Positions 34,267 through 43,562 are shown, counted from the stretch's first letter. The stretch: DNA of 64,000 nucleotides from Jeotgalicoccus nanhaiensis (GCA_004570955.1 SPPL01000002.1:1-64000); one strand, 5' to 3'. Notes: generated from the letters alone by a model not told the origin. Numbers and translations: made by a program.

Positions 34267-35533
34267 AAAAATAGGGGTTGTGGGACTGGGTTACGTCGGT
34301 CTGCCGGTGGCGATTGCCTTCGGCAAACAGCACAAGACAGTCGGTTTTGATATTAATAAAGAGCGTATCAGTGAATTGCAAAAGGGCTGTGACCGTACTC
34401 ATGAAACAAGAGAAGAAGATTTAAAAGCAGCAGATGTTCATTTTACAAGTGATAAGTCAACTCTGTTAGAGTGCGATTTAATTATTATCGCGGTGCCGAC
34501 ACCGATTAACAAACATAAGCAGCCGGAACTCTCTCCGCTTATCAGGGCCAGTGAAACAGTCGGCAGCATCCTGAAAAAAGGAGATATTATCGTTTATGAA
34601 TCGACAGTCTATCCGGGTGCAACTGAAGATGTCTGTGTCCCTGTTCTCGAAGAGTACTCGAACTTAAAATGCGGTGAAGATTTCTTTATCGGTTATTCTC
34701 CTGAACGGATTAATCCGGGGGACCGTGAACATACTTTTGAGAAAATTACCAAGGTGGTCAGCGGGCAGACTCCGGAAGTATTAGATGTTATCTCAGAAGC
34801 GTACTCCTCGGTAGTGAAGGCAGGAGTGTATAAAGCAGAAAGTATCCAGGTGGCAGAAGCGGCTAAAGTAATTGAAAATATCCAGCGCGATGTGAACGTC
34901 GCCCTGATGAATGAGCTTGCTGTAATTTTTAATAAGCTCGGCATTGAAATTAAAGATGTTCTCGCAGCGGCGGGCACCAAGTGGAACTTTCTGAAATTTT
35001 CACCGGGGCTTGTCGGCGGACACTGTATCGGGGTCGATCCCTACTATTTAACTCACAAAGCGCAGGAAGTCGGCCACCATCCTGAAATTATTCTTGCCGG
35101 CAGAAGAATTAATGACGGCATGGCAGGCTATATCGCGGTATCAATTATTAAAGAAATGCTCAGAAAGAATCTGCCTGTCCGGGGAGCGACTCTGAATTTT
35201 TTAGGATTGACGTTTAAAGAAAATACACCGGATTTAAGAAATACGAAAGTGATTGATCTGATTAAGGAGCTGAAAGACTTCGGGCTGAAGGTGGCTGTGC
35301 ATGACGCCGAGGCAAATGCTGAAGAAGCGAAGCGGCTGTATGGTATTACTCTGATTGATAAAACTGAACTTCAGCAAACGGATTTTCTTGTGATAGCAGT
35401 ACCGCATCAGGAATATGTTGATAACAGGCAGGATTATTTGAGTACCTTAAGCAATAACGGCATTGTCTGCGATATTAAAGGCATGGTTGAAGTGGAAGAT
35501 TTAATCGGCAGACAGTCAGTCTGGAGGCTGTAA
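34259..35533 (+). CDS. UDP-N-acetylhexosamine 6-dehydrogenase of TviB/WbpA type
   Basis: The ATG at 34259 overlaps the previous stop by 8 bp and follows GGGTGAAG; an ATG at 34241 is possible but lacks a site. The 424-residue enzyme has VVGLGYVGLPVA (residues about 6-17), YESTVYPGATE, the YSPERINPGD signature, GTKWNFLKF and the catalytic Cys in GLVGGHCIGVDPYY. These phrases fit the TviB/VipA/WbpA branch, which oxidises UDP-GlcNAc or UDP-GalNAc, rather than plain UDP-glucose dehydrogenase. It differs from the WecC-type enzyme at 2628, so the two polysaccharide loci use different uronic acids. Confidence 0.85.
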   Translation: MNRKIGVVGLGYVGLPVAIAFGKQHKTVGFDINKERISELQKGCDRTHETREEDLKAADVHFTSDKSTLLECDLIIIAVPTPINKHKQPELSPLIRASETVGSILKKGDIIVYESTVYPGATEDVCVPVLEEYSNLKCGEDFFIGYSPERINPGDREHTFEKITKVVSGQTPEVLDVISEAYSSVVKAGVYKAESIQVAEAAKVIENIQRDVNVALMNELAVIFNKLGIEIKDVLAAAGTKWNFLKFSPGLVGGHCIGVDPYYLTHKAQEVGHHPEIILAGRRINDGMAGYIAVSIIKEMLRKNLPVRGATLNFLGLTFKENTPDLRNTKVIDLIKELKDFGLKVAVHDAEANAEEAKRLYGITLIDKTELQQTDFLVIAVPHQEYVDNRQDYLSTLSNNGIVCDIKGMVEVEDLIGRQSVWRL

Positions 35534-36709
35534 ATGAATAAAAAGATTATGCAGGTAACAGCAATCGGTATGTCTCAAGTTAAGCTGCTGTCAGCCTTGA
35601 ACAGTACGCTTATGGAAGAAGGATATGAGGTGCACAGTCTCTGTACAGCTGATGAATACGAAGATGAAATCAGACAGTCGGGTGTTGTTTTTCATAATGT
35701 CAATGTGGCCCGTTCCATCAATATTACAAGCAATATTAAAACACTGCTCTCAATGATTAAAGTTTTTAAAACCGTGAAGCCGGATATTCTGCATGTTCAC
35801 ACACCGGTGGCTGCTCTGCTCGGAAGAATTGCAGGAAGATTATCCGGTGTGCCGCACATCATTTATACAGCTCACGGTTTTTACTTTCATGAGGGCATGA
35901 GCAGATATCAGTATTACTTTTATTATCTGCTGGAAAAATATGCCGCGCGGTTCTGTACAGATTATATTTTTACTCAGAGCAGAGAAGACTGTGAGCTCGC
36001 TGTAAAGGGAGGATTTTTAAGAGAAGAAAACTGCCTTCATATTTCTAACGGTATCGATCTTGACGCCCGTTTTAATTATAACAGCGTCAGCCAATCTGCT
36101 ATTAACAGCCTGAAAAAAGAACTCGGCATCGGCAAAGAAACGGTTGTTTTCAGCTTTTTAGGAAGAATGGTCAAGGAAAAAGGGATTTTGGACTTGCTTG
36201 AAGCCTTCAGCTCAGTAAATGAAATATATCCTGACACAGTCTTAATATGCATGGGTAGTATGCCGGACTCTGAAAGAGACCAGACAGCGGGGAAAGAGAT
36301 TGAAAAATATCATGACAAGCAGAGTATTATTTTTACCGGTCAGCTTAAATCGCCGGAATTGTATTATGCAGCCTCGGATGTCTTTGTCCTGCCGTCATAC
36401 AGAGAAGGTATGCCGCGTTCGATAATAGAAGCTATGGCGATGTTTAATGCGGTTATTGCAACGAATATCAGAGGGGCAAGAGAAGAAGTCACTCACGGGG
36501 AAAACGGCCTGCTCGTTCCGGTAGGTGATACGGCTGAACTAGCCCGGGCTATGAGTTATCTGCTTGACCGTCCAGAACTTATCGAACAGATGAAAGAGGC
36601 CGGCTATGCGCGAACTTTAGAGGAATACGATGAAAAAAAGGTTGTTAAAAAACAGCTGGAAGTATTCGGTCAGTTAGTAGAGGAGGACGGTTATGAAACG
36701 GTTATTTGA
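35534..36709 (+). CDS. GT4-family capsule glycosyltransferase
   Basis: A 391-residue GT-B enzyme starting directly after the preceding stop. It shows the N-terminal ILHVHTPVAALLGR and YTAHGFYFHEG, the central FLGRMVKEKGILDLLEAF (about residue 212) and the donor-site FVLPSYREGMPRSIIEAMA with E-x7-E spacing (about 293). This resembles the GT4 transferases encoded beside capM in staphylococcal capsule operons, which add the second sugar to the lipid-linked first one. The acceptor is cytoplasmic undecaprenyl-PP-sugar (family knowledge); the donor is unknown. Confidence 0.85.
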   Translation: MNKKIMQVTAIGMSQVKLLSALNSTLMEEGYEVHSLCTADEYEDEIRQSGVVFHNVNVARSINITSNIKTLLSMIKVFKTVKPDILHVHTPVAALLGRIAGRLSGVPHIIYTAHGFYFHEGMSRYQYYFYYLLEKYAARFCTDYIFTQSREDCELAVKGGFLREENCLHISNGIDLDARFNYNSVSQSAINSLKKELGIGKETVVFSFLGRMVKEKGILDLLEAFSSVNEIYPDTVLICMGSMPDSERDQTAGKEIEKYHDKQSIIFTGQLKSPELYYAASDVFVLPSYREGMPRSIIEAMAMFNAVIATNIRGAREEVTHGENGLLVPVGDTAELARAMSYLLDRPELIEQMKEAGYARTLEEYDEKKVVKKQLEVFGQLVEEDGYETVI

Positions 36710-37280
36710 TGTTACAGCTGCAGCAGGTGGAATTATTTGCATCTCTCCAGTACTTGCTGTTATTGCACTTGTTGTGAGAAAAAAGCTCGGTTCGCCGGTC
36801 ATATTTAAACAGACGAGAATCGGCCAGTACGGAGAACCGTTTGAAATTTATAAATTCCGCTCGATGACTGATGAGCGGGATGCTGCAGGCAATTTGAAAA
36901 GCGATGAAGAACGTTTGACCGATACCGGGAGCTTTCTTAGAAAGTACAGCCTCGACGAGCTGCCGCAGCTGTTTAATGTACTTAAAGGCGATTTAAGTCT
37001 CGTCGGCCCGCGTCCTTTATTAATGCAGTATTTAAAACTGTTCAATAGAGAGCAGATGAAACGGCATATGATTAAACCGGGCATCACGGGCTGGGCCCAG
37101 GTTAACGGCCGCAATGAATTGTCTTGGCAGGAGAAGTTCGATATGGATGTCTGGTATGTGGAAAACCGGTCCTTCTTATTGGATATAAAAATTCTGTACA
37201 TGACGATCCGGGATTTATTTAAGCGTAAAAACGTCAACGGCAAAGACGGAAATATGGTGGAATATTTCACCGGAAACTAG
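36693..37280 (+). CDS. capM: Initiating undecaprenyl-phosphate sugar phosphotransferase
   Basis: A 195-residue small-type polyprenyl-phosphate phosphosugar transferase with one N-terminal re-entrant/membrane helix (MKRLFDVTAAAGGIICISP). The motifs are QTRIGQYGEPFEIYKFRSM (about residues 37-55), the catalytic DELPQLFNVLKGDLSLVGPRP (about 91-111) and PGITGWAQVNGRN. It links the first sugar phosphate to undecaprenyl phosphate. With CapD plus an aminotransferase nearby it resembles PglC/CapM, so a 6-deoxy amino sugar is the likely first residue (inference). It starts 17 bp inside the preceding gene. Confidence 0.9.
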   Translation: MKRLFDVTAAAGGIICISPVLAVIALVVRKKLGSPVIFKQTRIGQYGEPFEIYKFRSMTDERDAAGNLKSDEERLTDTGSFLRKYSLDELPQLFNVLKGDLSLVGPRPLLMQYLKLFNREQMKRHMIKPGITGWAQVNGRNELSWQEKFDMDVWYVENRSFLLDIKILYMTIRDLFKRKNVNGKDGNMVEYFTGN

Positions 37281-37289
37281 GTGATATAA

Positions 37290-38102
37290 ATGAAATCAGT
37301 ACTTTTTCTCGGCAGAAAAAAATGGGCGGCACTGGCGCTCGATATACTGCTTAAAAACAATTACAACGTTATCGGTACAGTCGGCATGCAGCAGTTTCAA
37401 GGATCAGAAGATGAGTGTCCAACAGCCTCCTACGCAAAAGAAAATAACATTCCGGTTTACAGTCATTTGGATTTATACAGACTGCTGGATTTAGAAAAGC
37501 GGACTTTTGACGGCAAGAAACTGGATATTGTGATCTCATACCTGTTCCCTTTAAAGGTTAAAAAGGAACTGCTGCAGGCAGCAAATACCGCTGCTGTAAA
37601 TTTTCATCCAGCACCTTTGCCGGACTACCAGGGACTCGGCGGCTATAATGCAGCAATTATGGATGAGCGCGATTATTACGGGGTGACTGCTCATCAAATG
37701 ACGGAAAGCATTGATGCAGGTGAAATTCTAAAAGTTAAAACATTTAATATTACAGATGCAGAAACTGCCTGGTCGCTGGAACAAAAAAGTATGGAAGCAA
37801 TGTTTGAACTTTTTACAGAAATATTTAGCGGAGACTTTGAGCACTGCTTGAAACACAGTTATAAAAACGATACTGCATCGGGCAGATATATCAACAGGAA
37901 AGAATTCGAAGCTATGAAATATGTTGAACCGGATGATACGGACGAAATCATTAATAAAAAGATAAGAGCTTTCTGGTATCCGCCTTACGAAGGGGCTAAA
38001 GTTCAAGTCGGCGGAAGCTATTATACACTTGTTGATTCAGCGCTGCTGGATCAAATTGCAGGCCGATACAAAGACGAAGGAGAGACGAAGGAGCTGACTT
38101 AA
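37290..38102 (+). CDS. Sugar-nucleotide N-formyltransferase
   Basis: A 270-residue member of the methionyl-tRNA formyltransferase fold. The catalytic triad is visible: Asn and His in VNFHPAPLPDYQGLGG (about residues 99-114) and Asp in TESIDAGEIL (about 138). The C-terminal PPYEGAKV segment is the usual beta extension of sugar formyltransferases. Such enzymes use N10-formyl-tetrahydrofolate to formylate a 4-amino (or 3-amino) dideoxy sugar nucleotide. The product of CapD and the aminotransferase encoded next is the natural substrate. AGGTGAT precedes the ATG. Confidence 0.82.
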   Translation: MKSVLFLGRKKWAALALDILLKNNYNVIGTVGMQQFQGSEDECPTASYAKENNIPVYSHLDLYRLLDLEKRTFDGKKLDIVISYLFPLKVKKELLQAANTAAVNFHPAPLPDYQGLGGYNAAIMDERDYYGVTAHQMTESIDAGEILKVKTFNITDAETAWSLEQKSMEAMFELFTEIFSGDFEHCLKHSYKNDTASGRYINRKEFEAMKYVEPDDTDEIINKKIRAFWYPPYEGAKVQVGGSYYTLVDSALLDQIAGRYKDEGETKELT

Positions 38103-38105
38103 AAT

Positions 38106-39299
38106 ATGAAAGAAAGAATTTATTTGTCGTCACCGCATATGGGCGGAACGGAAGAAATGTACGTTCAGGAAGCATTCGATACAAACTGGATTGCACCGCT
38201 CGGTTCAAACGTATCGCGTTTCGAAGAGCAGATTAGAGAATATACAGAAGCAAAAGGGGCCTGTGCCTTGTCGAGCGGGACCGCGGGTATTCATCTGGCA
38301 CTGGATCTGCTCGGTGTAAGGGCCGGAGATTATGTTTTCTGTTCGAGTTTGACCTTTATTGCGAGCGCTAATCCGATTACTTACCTCGGTGCGAAACCGG
38401 TCTTTATCGATTCTGAAATTGACAGCTGGAATATGTCTCCTGAAGCACTTGAGAAAGCTTTGCAAATATATGCTGCTAAAGGCCATCTGCCAAAAGCAGC
38501 AGTTATCGTTAATCTGTACGGTCAGTCTGCTCGAATGGAAAAGCTTCTGCCGATTTGTAAAAAATACAAGGTGCCGGTGGTGGAAGATGCAGCCGAGTCT
38601 CTCGGGGCGACATACAGGGGACAGAACAGTGGAACATTTGGAGAAATCGGCATCTTTTCATTTAACGGCAATAAAATTATTACGACATCAGGCGGGGGCA
38701 TGATGATTTCCAATGATGCGGCACTGATGGAACAAGCACATAAAAAGTCAGCCCAGGCTAAAGATAAGGCTTTGTTTTATTCACACAGCGAAACGGGATA
38801 TAACTACAGACTGAGCAATATCTGTGCCGGTATCGGACGGGGACAGATGGAAGTGCTGGACGAACGCATCCAAAAGAAAAGAGCAATATTTGAGCAGTAT
38901 AAAAAAGGTCTTGGTTCTATACCAGGACTGTCGTTTATGCCAGAAATATCTCATTCTTTTCATACGCGCTGGCTGACCACACTGACGATTGATAAAAAGC
39001 TGTTAAATCTAACGCCGGAAGAAATTATTAACTATCTCGCCAGTCACAATATCGAAGCGAGACATGTCTGGAAACCGCTGCATCTGCAGCCGGTGTTTTA
39101 CGGTGCGGATTACTTCAGCTTTGATGAGGATAATGCAAAAACTTTGTTTGAATCGGGGCTGTGCCTGCCGTCGGATACTAAAATGACTGAAGAACATGTC
39201 GAAGAAGTCATTAATCTTATAAAGACACTGATTAGCGAATATCAAGAGATCCCATCAGAACAAGCAAATCTTACAATAGCCGGGGAGGAAATACATTGA
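38106..39299 (+). CDS. DegT/DnrJ/EryC1/StrS-family sugar aminotransferase
   Basis: A 397-residue PLP enzyme. It begins with the typical IYLSSPHMGGTEEMYVQEAF; FALSSGTAGIHLAL-like residues contact PLP. EDAAESLGA (about residue 160) carries the ring-binding Asp, and SFNGNKIITTSGGGM (about 182-196) holds the Schiff-base Lys. Closest in style to PglE/WecE-like enzymes that aminate the 4-keto sugar made by CapD-type dehydratases. It lies between the formyltransferase and an ATP-grasp gene; its stop overlaps the TTG start of the latter. Confidence 0.87.
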   Translation: MKERIYLSSPHMGGTEEMYVQEAFDTNWIAPLGSNVSRFEEQIREYTEAKGACALSSGTAGIHLALDLLGVRAGDYVFCSSLTFIASANPITYLGAKPVFIDSEIDSWNMSPEALEKALQIYAAKGHLPKAAVIVNLYGQSARMEKLLPICKKYKVPVVEDAAESLGATYRGQNSGTFGEIGIFSFNGNKIITTSGGGMMISNDAALMEQAHKKSAQAKDKALFYSHSETGYNYRLSNICAGIGRGQMEVLDERIQKKRAIFEQYKKGLGSIPGLSFMPEISHSFHTRWLTTLTIDKKLLNLTPEEIINYLASHNIEARHVWKPLHLQPVFYGADYFSFDEDNAKTLFESGLCLPSDTKMTEEHVEEVINLIKTLISEYQEIPSEQANLTIAGEEIH

Positions 39300-40408
39300 A
39301 ATCGAAACGACTTTCGAAATTGCTGCCGGAAAAATTTCTTAAAGCGGTTCACTCATTTTATCTTGTAAAAATTTTTGCAGGAGAATACCTCAGTATCTTT
39401 AAAAAGAGGCACCTATTCAGCCATGTAGAACTGTCAGAAGGAGAAGAAGCTGCGATTCAGCAGGTTTGGAAAAGAAATTACAATAAGAAAATATCTACGC
39501 GCTGGCATCGTCTGTATCAAAGCTACAATGGGAAGTTCAATAAATTTTACTTCCCGGAAGTGCTCTTTACACTGAAGCTCGAAAGGAAGCTGAACGACCG
39601 GGAGATTGCACGCGTACTGAGTGATAAGAGCATGCTGCCCATATACTATCAGAATATAGCAGACGTCAGGATGCCGGATACGTATCTGATTAATAACAGC
39701 GGAATATTTTACACGGGGGAAAGAAAAATAATTGAGAAAGAGACAGCAGAAGAAATCATCGATAATATCGGCGAAGCGATTATTAAACCGACGCTCGATT
39801 CAAGCTCGGGAGATTCGGTAACGCTCTGTGATTTTCACGGGGGAACAGACCAACGAAGCGGTAAAACTTCCGGCGAAGTATTTAAATCCTATAAGGAAAA
39901 TTATATTATTCAGGAAAAAATTATTCCGTGCAGAGAATTGGAAAAATTGTACCCGCATTCGATCAATACGCTGAGAGTAATTACTTATATTGTCGGTGAT
40001 AGAGTTGAACATGCACCGATTACACTGAGCATGGGGAGAAGCGGAAATCATGTTGATAATATACAAGCCGGGGGAGTATCGGTTGCTGTGACAGATCAGG
40101 GAGTTTTAAACAGTGAAGGATTTACCCATTATAAAGAAGTTTATAAAAGTCACCCGGATACGGGCACTGTATTTGATAATTACAGACTTCCTGAAATCGA
40201 AAAACTCATAAATACAGCGAAAAGCATGCACGAAAAAACACCGCATATGAGAATGATTTCCTGGGACTTTACTTTAGATGAACAAAACAGAATTGTATTG
40301 CTCGAGTTTAATTTGTCAGGGCAGTCAGTGTGGTTTCCGCAGATGGTGAGCGGTAAGGCGGTATTCGGTAAAAATACTGAAAAAATGATTCAGCTGATTA
40401 AGAAATAA
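39296..40408 (+). CDS. Sugar-transfer-associated ATP-grasp protein
   Basis: TTG start at 39296 overlaps the aminotransferase stop; GGGGAGGAA lies upstream. The 370-residue protein resembles the ATPgrasp_ST family of polysaccharide clusters. It has AIIKPTLDSSSGDSVTLC (about residues 162-179) as the nucleotide loop, YIIQEKIIP, SINTLRVITYIVG, and VLLEFNLSGQSVWFPQM with the metal-binding Glu/Asn near the end. Members probably couple a carboxylate, often an amino acid, to a sugar amine or carboxyl (inference from the fold). It is a different ATP-grasp branch from the 14210 gene. Confidence 0.75.
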   Translation: MKSKRLSKLLPEKFLKAVHSFYLVKIFAGEYLSIFKKRHLFSHVELSEGEEAAIQQVWKRNYNKKISTRWHRLYQSYNGKFNKFYFPEVLFTLKLERKLNDREIARVLSDKSMLPIYYQNIADVRMPDTYLINNSGIFYTGERKIIEKETAEEIIDNIGEAIIKPTLDSSSGDSVTLCDFHGGTDQRSGKTSGEVFKSYKENYIIQEKIIPCRELEKLYPHSINTLRVITYIVGDRVEHAPITLSMGRSGNHVDNIQAGGVSVAVTDQGVLNSEGFTHYKEVYKSHPDTGTVFDNYRLPEIEKLINTAKSMHEKTPHMRMISWDFTLDEQNRIVLLEFNLSGQSVWFPQMVSGKAVFGKNTEKMIQLIKK

Positions 40409-40434
40409 CAGTAGTGAAAAAGGAGAGTGCGGCC

Positions 40435-40494
40435 ATGCCTGTACATGATATATGTGCTTTTGATTTATACGGCAGCTGCAAGTATACGATATGA
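40435..40494 (+). CDS. 19-codon mini-ORF coupled to the flippase gene
   Basis: ATG 40435 sits 9 bp after AAGGAGAG and encodes 19 residues (MPVHDICAFDLYGSCKYTI). The TGA (40492-40494) overlaps the flippase ATG (40491-40493) as ATGA. The flippase itself has no other ribosome binding site, so it is probably translated by re-initiation after this short frame. It may be a pure leader or the remnant of a deleted gene. The peptide matches nothing recognised. Confidence 0.5.
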   Translation: MPVHDICAFDLYGSCKYTI

Positions 40495-41693
40495 AAATAA
40501 AAATGCTGCACGTATTATCAACCTTGCTCTTTTCCTTGAATCAGTGGCTGCAGGTAATTTTAATAACGAGAGTTATCGGCCTGTATGAAATCGGACTGTT
40601 TTCTTACTTTCTGGCTATCGCCGGACCTTTAGTATTATTCAGCCGCTTTTCATTTTCTGATCTTGTGCCTACTCAGAAAAAATATAATTACGGCTACTCA
40701 ATATTTTTTAAATACAGAAATATAATGAATATGCTGTTCCTGCTTTTAATCATTATCCTGGCTGTGCTTTTTGATTTCAGCACATATGAAGCTGTCTGTT
40801 TTATGCTTTTTGGAATTTATAAATTTTATGAAACGAAAGAGGATTTTATATATACAGAGAATATTGCCGAATCTAATATAAAGTTTTTGGCTTATTCAAA
40901 AATTATAAAAAGTATTATTACAGCAGTTTTATTTGCTGCAGGAGTATTTATAGCTGAATCTCTTCTTGCTGCAATCTTGAGCCTCCTGGTTTCGCAAATG
41001 ATTATCTATTATCTTTACGATAAAAAATTTACATTTATTAATCGGTCTGAAACGCTGCAGTTTGGAAGAAAGCATTTTAAACATATTTTCTGGCTCGGCA
41101 TCGGGCTGTCTCTCGTAGGATTGCTGTCTTCTTTAAATGCGAATATTCCGCGCTATTTTCTCGAGTATTATTTCAGCGTGGAAGTTCTCGGTATATACGC
41201 GACGATTATGTATTTTGCGACCATTTCCTTAAATATAGTAATAACGATTAATCAGAGTCTTATTGCAGAACTTGCAAGAACAGCTGCACAGAACATCCGG
41301 GCCTTTTATAATTTTTTTATAAAAATTATGATATTTTATCTGGCTGCGATTATGCTCGGAAATATTATACTGTTCCTGTACGGCAGTCAGCTGCTTGTGT
41401 TTATTTACGGCAATGATTTTCTCGGTTTCGAAAGAGAACTCATGCTGCTCGGGATTTTTATCAGTCTGATAGTCATTGAGAAGACACTGGAAATGGTCAT
41501 GAATATATTTAATTTATATAATATCCAGGTTGTTTTCCAAATTATAAATATAGTACTGACAACTGTATTGTCTATTATATTTATAATTCCTTACGGAATA
41601 AGCGGTGCATTTGCTGTAGCAATCGTTACCGGCCTGTTCGTAGTTGCCGGCCAGATTGCGGCGATTATATATAAAAACTCAAAACTCTTTTAA
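40491..41693 (+). CDS. Wzx-type polysaccharide flippase
   Basis: A 400-residue protein with about 12 membrane segments and no large loops. It starts in the way usual for the MATE/MOP Wzx group (LSTLLFSLNQWLQVILITRVIGLYEIG region, residues 8-34), with LLGIFISLIVIEKT and ISGAFAVAIVTGLFVVAGQ late. It moves undecaprenyl-linked repeat units across the membrane. Translation appears coupled to the 19-codon frame upstream. The next gene, the candidate polymerase, follows 12 bp later. Confidence 0.82.
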   Translation: MKIKMLHVLSTLLFSLNQWLQVILITRVIGLYEIGLFSYFLAIAGPLVLFSRFSFSDLVPTQKKYNYGYSIFFKYRNIMNMLFLLLIIILAVLFDFSTYEAVCFMLFGIYKFYETKEDFIYTENIAESNIKFLAYSKIIKSIITAVLFAAGVFIAESLLAAILSLLVSQMIIYYLYDKKFTFINRSETLQFGRKHFKHIFWLGIGLSLVGLLSSLNANIPRYFLEYYFSVEVLGIYATIMYFATISLNIVITINQSLIAELARTAAQNIRAFYNFFIKIMIFYLAAIMLGNIILFLYGSQLLVFIYGNDFLGFERELMLLGIFISLIVIEKTLEMVMNIFNLYNIQVVFQIINIVLTTVLSIIFIIPYGISGAFAVAIVTGLFVVAGQIAAIIYKNSKLF

Positions 41694-41705
41694 GGGAGGT
41701 GCCGG

Positions 41706-42974
41706 ATGCTGTTACTGTGGATTCTGACACTAATGTATGGATTAGCGGGTTTTCTGATCAATGATTATTTTTCAGTGCACATATATTTAACAGTATCGTT
41801 TATCGGCATCTCTTCAATCTTGCTACTGTTTGTGCTGTTAAAAAACTATTATAAATTTGCGGGTCTTATATTTTTGAGTTTTACGGTCAGAGTCGGACTC
41901 ATGCTGGTTGATTTATATGCTGGAGATTTATTTACTGTGCCGCACAGCGGGGATGATACGGAGAATTTTTATGCTACAGGTTTAAAGGTCGCAAATGATA
42001 TGACTATGCTCGGAGAATCCATTTACGGGGGGACATACTCGCATCTGCTCGGGATTTTATTTAGTGTATACGGAGATGACAGGCTGTTTGCGCAGTATCT
42101 TAATATACTGATTGCTGTAACTACGATAGTGATAGTGATACAGATATTCAGGATGCTTGAGGTACCGCTGAAAATCCAAATTATACTCGCTGCTGTGATG
42201 GCATTTTTCCCGCATTCACTAATATTTTCAGCCATACTTTTAAGAGAATCTATTATTTCACTGCTTGTCGTCTGTTCACTGTACTTCTTTATAAAATGGT
42301 ATAAATTCAAAGGAAACCATAATATCAGTTTTAGTATTATTCTGGCGGTAGTCGGAGGAATGTTCCATACCGGGGTCATCGGAATATTAATCGGCTATAT
42401 TTTCGCCCTTATATTTTACCGGCATGATTCAGGGAAACTTAAATTAACCCTCAAATCTGTTCTTCCGTTTGCACTGCTGGCAGCAGGGGGATTATATCTG
42501 CTGATGTTTCCGGAAATATTCAGCACACTCCCGCTTTTTAATAAATTTGAACAGGAACTGTCGAATAACAAAAATATTTACGATGTATTTAATACCGAAC
42601 GCGGTGAGTCCGCTTATCTGACTAATTTAGAAATTAATAATTTTTTAGAAATGATTATTTTTGCGCCGCTTAAAATATTATATTTTATCGGCTCGCCGAT
42701 GCCATGGACGCTTAGAAACTTGAGTGATCTGATCAGTTTCTTTCTCGATTCAGTTTTTTATCTGTTTGCAGCCTTTGTATTTATTAAAAATTGGTATCTG
42801 CTTAAAAAAAATCCGCTGCTCCTGATTATACTGATCAGTCTGGTATCCGGCTGGCTGATTTTTGGGCTTGGGATATCAAATGCAGGTACGGCACTCAGAC
42901 ATAGATTTAAACTGTTCTATTTAATTATTATTGCTTTAAGCCTAATCTGGTCTAAAAAGAAGCGACAAGACTGA
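41706..42974 (+). CDS. Multi-pass membrane protein, candidate Wzy polymerase
   Basis: A 422-residue protein with about 11-12 membrane segments and a longer external loop near residues 285-320 (FNTERGESAYLTN), the layout of O-antigen/capsule polymerases. A second extracytoplasmic stretch, PHSGDDTENFYATG (about residues 80-93), has acidic residues as in GT39-like lipid-linked sugar transferases, which is an alternative. A C-terminal TALRHRFKLFY is typical of EpsG/Wzy-type proteins. It is the only unassigned multi-pass protein in the operon, so polymerase is the most economical reading. GGGAGG precedes the ATG. Confidence 0.65.
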   Translation: MLLLWILTLMYGLAGFLINDYFSVHIYLTVSFIGISSILLLFVLLKNYYKFAGLIFLSFTVRVGLMLVDLYAGDLFTVPHSGDDTENFYATGLKVANDMTMLGESIYGGTYSHLLGILFSVYGDDRLFAQYLNILIAVTTIVIVIQIFRMLEVPLKIQIILAAVMAFFPHSLIFSAILLRESIISLLVVCSLYFFIKWYKFKGNHNISFSIILAVVGGMFHTGVIGILIGYIFALIFYRHDSGKLKLTLKSVLPFALLAAGGLYLLMFPEIFSTLPLFNKFEQELSNNKNIYDVFNTERGESAYLTNLEINNFLEMIIFAPLKILYFIGSPMPWTLRNLSDLISFFLDSVFYLFAAFVFIKNWYLLKKNPLLLIILISLVSGWLIFGLGISNAGTALRHRFKLFYLIIIALSLIWSKKKRQD

Positions 42975-42995
42975 AGAATACAGGAGCGTAAAAGT

Positions 42996-43562
42996 ATGAA
43001 GAAAAAATTATTGATTGCCGCCGGTATAATCGTCTCAGTCTTACTGCTTATTTCTCTCGCTGACAGTTTCAATCACAATTATTCGGACAACCCCGAAGAC
43101 AGTGATGTAATCGTAATGATCGGCGGAGATACTGGCAGGCTTAAGCGTGCTGCTGAACTATATCAGGATGGTTATGCGGATTATGTCATGATTACACCGG
43201 TTATTAATATACCGGGTCTGGAACAGAATATAGAAGCAGCAGAAGATTACGGCATTCCAGAAAATGCCCTGATTGCTGATTATACGGCGGAGAGCACCTA
43301 TACGAATGCGACGGCGATAATTGATTATATGGAAGAAAATAATATGATATCCGCTCTAATAGTAACGAGCGATTATCATATTAAAAGAACAAAGTATATT
43401 TTTGAGAAAGAAAATGATGGCAGATTCACCTTTAAATATGTTGCCGCCCTAAGTAAAAACGGGGAGAGATGGTACGATACGAGCGATTCATTTTTTATAT
43501 GGTGGAGTGAATATATTAAGATATGGTGGTACCGGTTCGGCTTGTACAGATTTACCGGCTGA
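42996..43562 (+). CDS. YdcF/SanA/ElyC-family (DUF218) protein, copy 3
   Basis: A 188-residue protein with an N-terminal membrane segment (about residues 4-22) and a DUF218 domain: SDVIVMIGGDTGRLKRAAELYQ-like start, STYTNATAIIDYM and ALIVTSDYHIKRTKYIFE. It is most like the 19319 product; both end WWSEYIKIWWYRFGLY / ISEFVKIWGYRFGLY, a matching C-terminal signature. It is the last gene of the capsule operon (AGGAGCG site, 21 bp after the polymerase), which links the family to surface-glycan assembly. No terminator of convincing form follows before the convergent regulator. Confidence 0.82.
   Translation: MKKKLLIAAGIIVSVLLLISLADSFNHNYSDNPEDSDVIVMIGGDTGRLKRAAELYQDGYADYVMITPVINIPGLEQNIEAAEDYGIPENALIADYTAESTYTNATAIIDYMEENNMISALIVTSDYHIKRTKYIFEKENDGRFTFKYVAALSKNGERWYDTSDSFFIWWSEYIKIWWYRFGLYRFTG

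Noticed and set aside
36848..37270. 140-codon minus-strand frame opposite capM
   Set aside because: It is a shadow of a strongly conserved gene; no start signals or domain.
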